Below are positions 14,263 to 17,468 of a DNA stretch of 17,468 nucleotides, piece after piece. Under the pieces are notes generated by a model. The model made no database searches. It worked only from the letters and a program-made list of their open reading frames with translations, and was not told the DNA's origin. This DNA comes from Methylococcales bacterium (GTDB taxonomy: Bacteria > Pseudomonadota > Gammaproteobacteria > Methylococcales > Methylomonadaceae): contig SHZG01000020.1 of NCBI GenBank assembly GCA_009692395.1, positions 1 to 17,468 on the forward strand. Direction: 5' to 3'. Each line of letters starts with the position of its first letter. Position 1 is the stretch's first letter. A program made the position numbers and the translations under genes.

Positions 14263-14295
14263 AAACCTGCGAGGTTTTTGAAACCTCGCAGGTTT
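14263..14295 (-). terminator. Perfect 15-bp hairpin after carA
   Basis: AAACCTGCGAGGTTT (14263-14277) and AAACCTCGCAGGTTT (14281-14295) are exact inverted copies with a 3-nt loop, 6 bp beyond the carA stop. The U tract on the minus strand is short (three), so termination may be partial. It may be both a dispersed repeat and a terminator. Confidence 0.65.
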
Positions 14296-14301
14296 TGTTT
14301 A

Positions 14302-15423
14302 TCAGGCATTCATCAAATCAATAAACGCATCAAACAAGCCTTCGACATCGTTCGGGCCGGGGCTGGCTTCGGGGTGTCCTTGAAAGCTGAACGCTGGGTG
14401 GTCAGTCAATCTGATACCTTGTAAACTGCCGTCGAATAGTGAGCGGTGCGTGGCGATGACATTGGCGGGTAGGCTGGCTTCATCGGCAGAAAAGCCGTGG
14501 TTTTGACTGCTAATCATGACGCGACCTGTGGCGATTTCTTGGACAGGGTGATTCGCACCGTGGTGTCCGAATTTCATTTTTTCAGTTTTCGCGCCACTCG
14601 CTAGGGCTAATAATTGGTGTCCTAAGCAAATACCAAACACGGGAATTTTAGCCTCCAGTATGGTTTTAATGGCTTCAATCGCATAAGTACACGGTTCTGG
14701 ATCACCTGGGCCATTGGATAGGAATACGCCGTCTGGGTTCATCGCAAGCACTTCAGCCGCTGGGGTTTGTGCAGGAACAACGGTCACTCGGCAACCACGA
14801 TTGGCGAGCAATCTTAAGATATTGCGTTTAACACCGAAGTCGTAGGCGACAACGTGTTTCGTTAAGTTTTCCGCTTCGACGTGACCAGCGCGCAAATTCC
14901 AAGTGTTTTCTGTCCATTGGTATGATTCAGTCACAGACACCACTTTGGCTAAGTCCATGCCTTTTAAACCAGCAAAGCCATCAATCGCGGCAGTAGCGGT
15001 TTCTACACTTATATCGTCACCCGCAATAATACAGCCGCGTTGTGCGCCTTTATCACGCAAGATGCGCGTCAGTTTGCGGGTGTCAATTTCAGCAATGGCA
15101 ACCACGTTGTTATCAAGCAAATATTGTTGCAGGGTTTTTTCTGAACGCCAGTTGCTGGCAACTAACGGCAAATCCCGAATCACTAAGCCACTGGCAAATA
15201 CCGCGGGCGATTCGTCATCTTCGCTGTTTGTGCCTGTATTGCCAATGTGCGGGTAAGTTAAGGTAATAATTTGTCGGCAGTAGGATGGATCGCTGAGAAT
15301 TTCTTGGTAGCCTGTCATCGCAGTGTTAAACACTACTTCACCCACAGAACAACCGTCTGCGCCTATGGATATGCCGTTGAATACGGTGCCATCTTCTAGC
15401 ACTAATAATGCGGATTTAGTCAA
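14302..15423 (-). CDS. carA: Carbamoyl-phosphate synthase small (glutaminase) subunit
   Basis: CarA hydrolyses glutamine and passes ammonia to CarB. With the chosen start it has 373 residues: an N-terminal CPSase domain (EDGTVFNG; GEVVFNTAMTGYQEILSDPS) and a class I glutamine amidotransferase domain with Cys266 in FGICLGHQ and His350/Glu352 in FQGHPEASPGP. The start is TTG at 15423: AGAGGTGA lies 4 bp upstream, and the protein then begins MTKSALLVLEDG, in line with E. coli MIKSALLVLEDG, whose carA also starts with UUG. The alternative GTG at 15432 overlaps that ribosome binding site. A leader of about 80 nt with a hairpin precedes it, and a perfect hairpin follows it. It is unusually distant from carB. 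Confidence 0.97.
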   Translation of the reverse strand: MTKSALLVLEDGTVFNGISIGADGCSVGEVVFNTAMTGYQEILSDPSYCRQIITLTYPHIGNTGTNSEDDESPAVFASGLVIRDLPLVASNWRSEKTLQQYLLDNNVVAIAEIDTRKLTRILRDKGAQRGCIIAGDDISVETATAAIDGFAGLKGMDLAKVVSVTESYQWTENTWNLRAGHVEAENLTKHVVAYDFGVKRNILRLLANRGCRVTVVPAQTPAAEVLAMNPDGVFLSNGPGDPEPCTYAIEAIKTILEAKIPVFGICLGHQLLALASGAKTEKMKFGHHGANHPVQEIATGRVMISSQNHGFSADEASLPANVIATHRSLFDGSLQGIRLTDHPAFSFQGHPEASPGPNDVEGLFDAFIDLMNA

Positions 15424-15442
15424 ACACGTCACCTCTAATGTA

Positions 15443-15477
15443 CAAAACGGGATGACCCGCTTAAGGATTCATCCCGC
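15443..15477 (-). terminator. Leader hairpin with U run before carA (possible attenuator)
   Basis: On the minus strand CGGGATGA (15469-15476) pairs with TCATCCCG (15448-15455) around a 13-nt loop, followed at once by TTTTG. It lies between the likely carA promoter and its start, 24 bp from the TTG. The loop holds a second AGCGGG that could compete for the CCCG, so alternative folds exist. A role in pyrimidine- or arginine-dependent attenuation is inference only; it could also be a simple terminator for the histidine kinase message. Confidence 0.5.
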
Positions 15478-15509
15478 TATAAAAAAATTAATTGGTGTAA
15501 TTTTACGAA

Positions 15510-15515
15510 ATTATA
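15510..15515 (-). promoter_or_regulatory. Candidate -10 element of the carA promoter
   Basis: A perfect TATAAT on the minus strand lies in the AT-rich gap between the kinase and carA, about 90 bp before the TTG start. No good -35 hexamer is found at 16-18 bp; a TTGTTA lies too close (13 bp). No clear ARG box is seen. Confidence 0.4.
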
Positions 15516-15556
15516 CCGCTTAGGTCATTAACAATTTTTTTTCGTCGCTTACACTG

Positions 15557-17155
15557 CTAACCTAACCGACGGTTTAGCGGTAGATTTAACACAAATAATG
15601 CACCTTCTGTGCTTTCTGCTAACTCAATTGTGCCACTGTAGGTTTTTAATAAAGAAGCCGTAATTTCTAAACCTAGACCTGTGCCACCGTTATTTCTGCG
15701 CGTGGTAAAAAATGGGGTGAAAATTTTTGCACGATTGGCAGGGGAAACGCCAGTGCCGTTATCGTGTAATCGCAGTTCTAGGGTGTTGTCCTGCAAAACA
15801 GCGGTAATGTCTACTTGTGTCGCGCCGTGTTGTAAGCTATTTTCAAATAAATTAGTCAATACGATGTCTAGTGCGTCGGGGGCAATGGCTAATGGGTTAT
15901 GGGGTAACGTTACGTAATTAAGTCGCAAGCCACGTTCCGCATAACGATTGTGTAAGCTAACAATTGCATCAGGCAAGCGGCTATCTTGTTGACTGGGTTC
16001 TAGTACGTCTGCGCGTGCTAATTCTAATAGACGATTCACTAGTTGTTTAAGTCGTTGCGTATCCGCTAATAAATTATCAATCAACCGCTGGCGGCGTTCA
16101 TTGGGCATGGTGTCTAGGTGGTCTTGCAATAATTCTAACGCACCCTGCATAGAGGTGAGCGGGGTTTTAAATTCATGGGAAACGTTAGTGGCGAAGCGTT
16201 GAATATAGTCCGTTCGCTCCATTAACGCTTGCGACATACTAGCAAAACTGTCCGACAGTTGGGCAATCTCATAGGTGACAGGATTTTTTAACGGCTCTAT
16301 CCGTTTTTGTTCACCTTGTTTGACGCGCTCAGTTTGACGAATTAGTTCACGAATGGGGCGGGAAATCGTCGCAGATACTAGCAACACCAGCATTATCACT
16401 ACAATTAGCAAACATACACTCGCGGTTAAAATTTTATTCTGCACTTCAAACAAATGCTTGATGATGTTGTTCGGTGTGCGTGACAGATACAACACGCCTT
16501 GCAGGTGGTGGTTTTCTAATATAGGAAAGCTAATAAAAACACGAATATGCGTACCACGACTTAAAGAATATAGCTGCGGCGGTGGTTCATCGGAAATACG
16601 CTGCCGAATCACACTGGCATAATGCCCTTGCAGGGCTTGCTGGACTTCGGGCATATGCGCAAGTGATAAGCCTATTTCTTCACGACCAGCAATCACTGCG
16701 CCGTTCATATCCAGAAGTCGAATGCCTGCCAGAGTAATATGCTGGGTATCCACTATCACAGGATTCATGAAGTCGCCGATTTTTTGCGCTAGTTTATCAA
16801 TGGGCAGTGTCACGGGTTGTGCGGCAGGGCGTGGTGGTTGAATGGGGTTAATTAACGTCAACGTTGGCGTAATGGGTTCATACGAATGTGTCACTAGCGG
16901 CAAAGTGGGTAAATAACGCCCATAAGTGGGTGCAATAGGCAATTGGCGGACTAACTGTCGATAACTCGCTGACAATGCAGCGGCTTGTGAGATGAGTTCT
17001 AATTCCGTTTGCTGCACTAATTCGTTTTCATAAATGCGAAAAAAGTATAAACCCACTAATGGCAAGGCTAACACCATTAACATCACGAACAATAAAATAG
17101 TACGCAGTGGAAATAAGCGACGACGAAAAAACGGTAGCTGGGCGTTTATTGGCAT
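15557..17155 (-). CDS. Membrane sensor histidine kinase
   Basis: The 532-residue protein has a first membrane segment at about 17-38, a periplasmic domain of about 200 residues with a proline-rich stretch near 93-115, a second segment at about 241-262 and a HAMP region after it. Then come the HisKA box FATNVSHEFKTPLTS with phosphate-accepting His327, and an HATPase domain with NLFENSLQHG (N box), DNGTG (465-469), PFFTTR and GGTGLGL (490-496). It is an EnvZ/OmpR-type kinase; the signal is not readable from the sequence. The ATG at 17155 lies inside the end of the response regulator gene (10-bp overlap) and lacks a strong ribosome binding site, so its translation was probably coupled to that gene, which is now broken by an IS element. 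Confidence 0.93.
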   Translation of the reverse strand: MPINAQLPFFRRRLFPLRTILLFVMLMVLALPLVGLYFFRIYENELVQQTELELISQAAALSASYRQLVRQLPIAPTYGRYLPTLPLVTHSYEPITPTLTLINPIQPPRPAAQPVTLPIDKLAQKIGDFMNPVIVDTQHITLAGIRLLDMNGAVIAGREEIGLSLAHMPEVQQALQGHYASVIRQRISDEPPPQLYSLSRGTHIRVFISFPILENHHLQGVLYLSRTPNNIIKHLFEVQNKILTASVCLLIVVIMLVLLVSATISRPIRELIRQTERVKQGEQKRIEPLKNPVTYEIAQLSDSFASMSQALMERTDYIQRFATNVSHEFKTPLTSMQGALELLQDHLDTMPNERRQRLIDNLLADTQRLKQLVNRLLELARADVLEPSQQDSRLPDAIVSLHNRYAERGLRLNYVTLPHNPLAIAPDALDIVLTNLFENSLQHGATQVDITAVLQDNTLELRLHDNGTGVSPANRAKIFTPFFTTRRNNGGTGLGLEITASLLKTYSGTIELAESTEGALFVLNLPLNRRLG

Positions 17156-17278
17156 GAGGTTAATTTATAACCAACACCGTGGACGGTTTCGATTAAGGTT
17201 TCACAGCCCGCATCGGCAAATTTTTGGCGGATGTGACGGATATGACTGTCAATAGTGCGGTCGCTGATATAAATATTG
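17146..17278 (-). pseudogene. OmpR-type response regulator, C-terminal stub
   Basis: The frame reads YISDRTIDSHIRHIRQKFAD, then AGCETLIETVHGVGYKLTSC, Q and TAA. This is the recognition helix and final hairpin of an OmpR/PhoB winged-helix domain. The receiver domain and most of the DNA-binding domain are missing, because an IS1-family element starts next to it at about 17279. The stub overlaps the histidine kinase start by 10 bp, as in a normal regulator-kinase operon, so the two were partners. Confidence 0.88.
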
Positions 17279-17468
17279 GGTAGTGGGTTAAATCTGTAAT
17301 TATGAATAAATATCGCGCTCGAATTCGACCTTGTTGATAAGCAAACCGATGACGGTGTCGTGCATCAACTCTAGTTTTGAGAAGCCAATGGTCTTGCGAT
17401 TGAGTCGTTTGATCCATGTCCGAAAGTTCAGGTTTTTACGTTCTATTTTCTGCGTATTGCGCTTACCA
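17279..17468 (-). mobile_element. IS1-family element, 3' end (partial)
   Basis: The terminal region beginning GGTAGTGGGTTAAATCTG at 17279 is followed by the end of an InsB gene. IS1-type ends begin with GGT, which fits. The other end lies outside the window, so the terminal inverted repeats and the target duplication cannot be confirmed. The element sits inside the response regulator gene. Confidence 0.7.
17300..17468 (-). CDS. insB: IS1-family InsB transposase, C-terminal part
   Basis: On the minus strand the frame reads GKRNTQKIERKNLNFRTWIK, then RLNRKTIGFSKLELMHDTVI and GLLINKVEFERDIYS with TAA at 17300-17302. The QKIERxNLxxRxWIKRLxRKTxGFSK pattern and the final IGxxINK segment are typical of the catalytic C-terminus of IS1 InsB. 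The rest is off the right edge. No stop or frameshift is seen in this part. Confidence 0.88.
   Translation of the reverse strand, partial: GKRNTQKIERKNLNFRTWIKRLNRKTIGFSKLELMHDTVIGLLINKVEFERDIYS

Noticed and set aside
15424..15432. GTG start of carA
   Set aside because: It lies within the AGAGGTGA ribosome binding site; the TTG at 15423 matches the E. coli start.
17193..17417. 74-residue minus-strand frame across the IS1 end
   Set aside because: It is out of frame with both InsB and the response regulator stub, which explain this stretch.

Overview
The window looks like a chromosomal segment of a gammaproteobacterium with moderate to low GC. The core order, read on the minus strand (right to left), is two-component system, carA, carB, greA, (yhbY divergent), rlmE, ftsH, glmM, tpiA, secG, tRNA-Leu(GAG). 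This is the arrangement familiar from Pseudomonas-like gammaproteobacteria (carAB-greA-yhbY-rlmE-ftsH-folP-glmM-tpiA-secG-tRNA-Leu), but folP is missing between ftsH and glmM. The many small palindromic repeats, IS1/IS630 remnants and type II toxin-antitoxin pairs would suit a sulfur-oxidising filamentous lineage (Thiotrichales, Beggiatoa-like), but that is only a guess.

Layout. 1-510: a decayed IS630-family transposase start inserted into an IS1-family insA fragment, next to a palindromic repeat. 610-6653: housekeeping block (terminator, tRNA-Leu, secG, tpiA, glmM, ftsH, rlmE, yhbY) for protein export, glycolysis, UDP-GlcNAc synthesis, membrane proteolysis and ribosome maturation. 6706-7182: greA. 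7200-9090: accessory region between greA and carB, with clustered palindromes, a broken uracil-DNA-glycosylase-like gene, three copies of one palindromic repeat (one split by a 126-bp MITE-like element with perfect 16-bp inverted ends and a 6-bp target duplication), a duplicate of the carB 3' end, and a VapBC-like pair whose toxin is cut short by a repeat. 9094-12312: carB. 12373-14295: a second accessory region between carB and carA, with a YoeB-type pair, a YafQ-type pair, an HNH nuclease gene broken by a TGA, a palindromic repeat and a perfect 15-bp hairpin. 14302-15423: carA with a TTG start and a leader hairpin. 15557-17155: sensor histidine kinase. Its partner response regulator survives only as a C-terminal stub because an IS1-family element (17279-end) sits in it.

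Functionally, CarA and CarB together make carbamoyl phosphate for arginine and pyrimidines, yet their genes are about 2 kb apart with a hairpin and two toxin-antitoxin units between them, so carB probably needs its own promoter or read-through. The two flanks of carB behave as landing sites for addiction modules and nuclease genes. Three genes carry single in-frame stops (two TAA, one TGA) and two more are cut by repeats or IS elements, so much of this cargo is decaying. I found no intact, clearly new multi-gene system. The most unusual structures are the nested MITE-in-repeat, the carB 3'-end duplication flanking the VapBC pair, and the split carAB operon.
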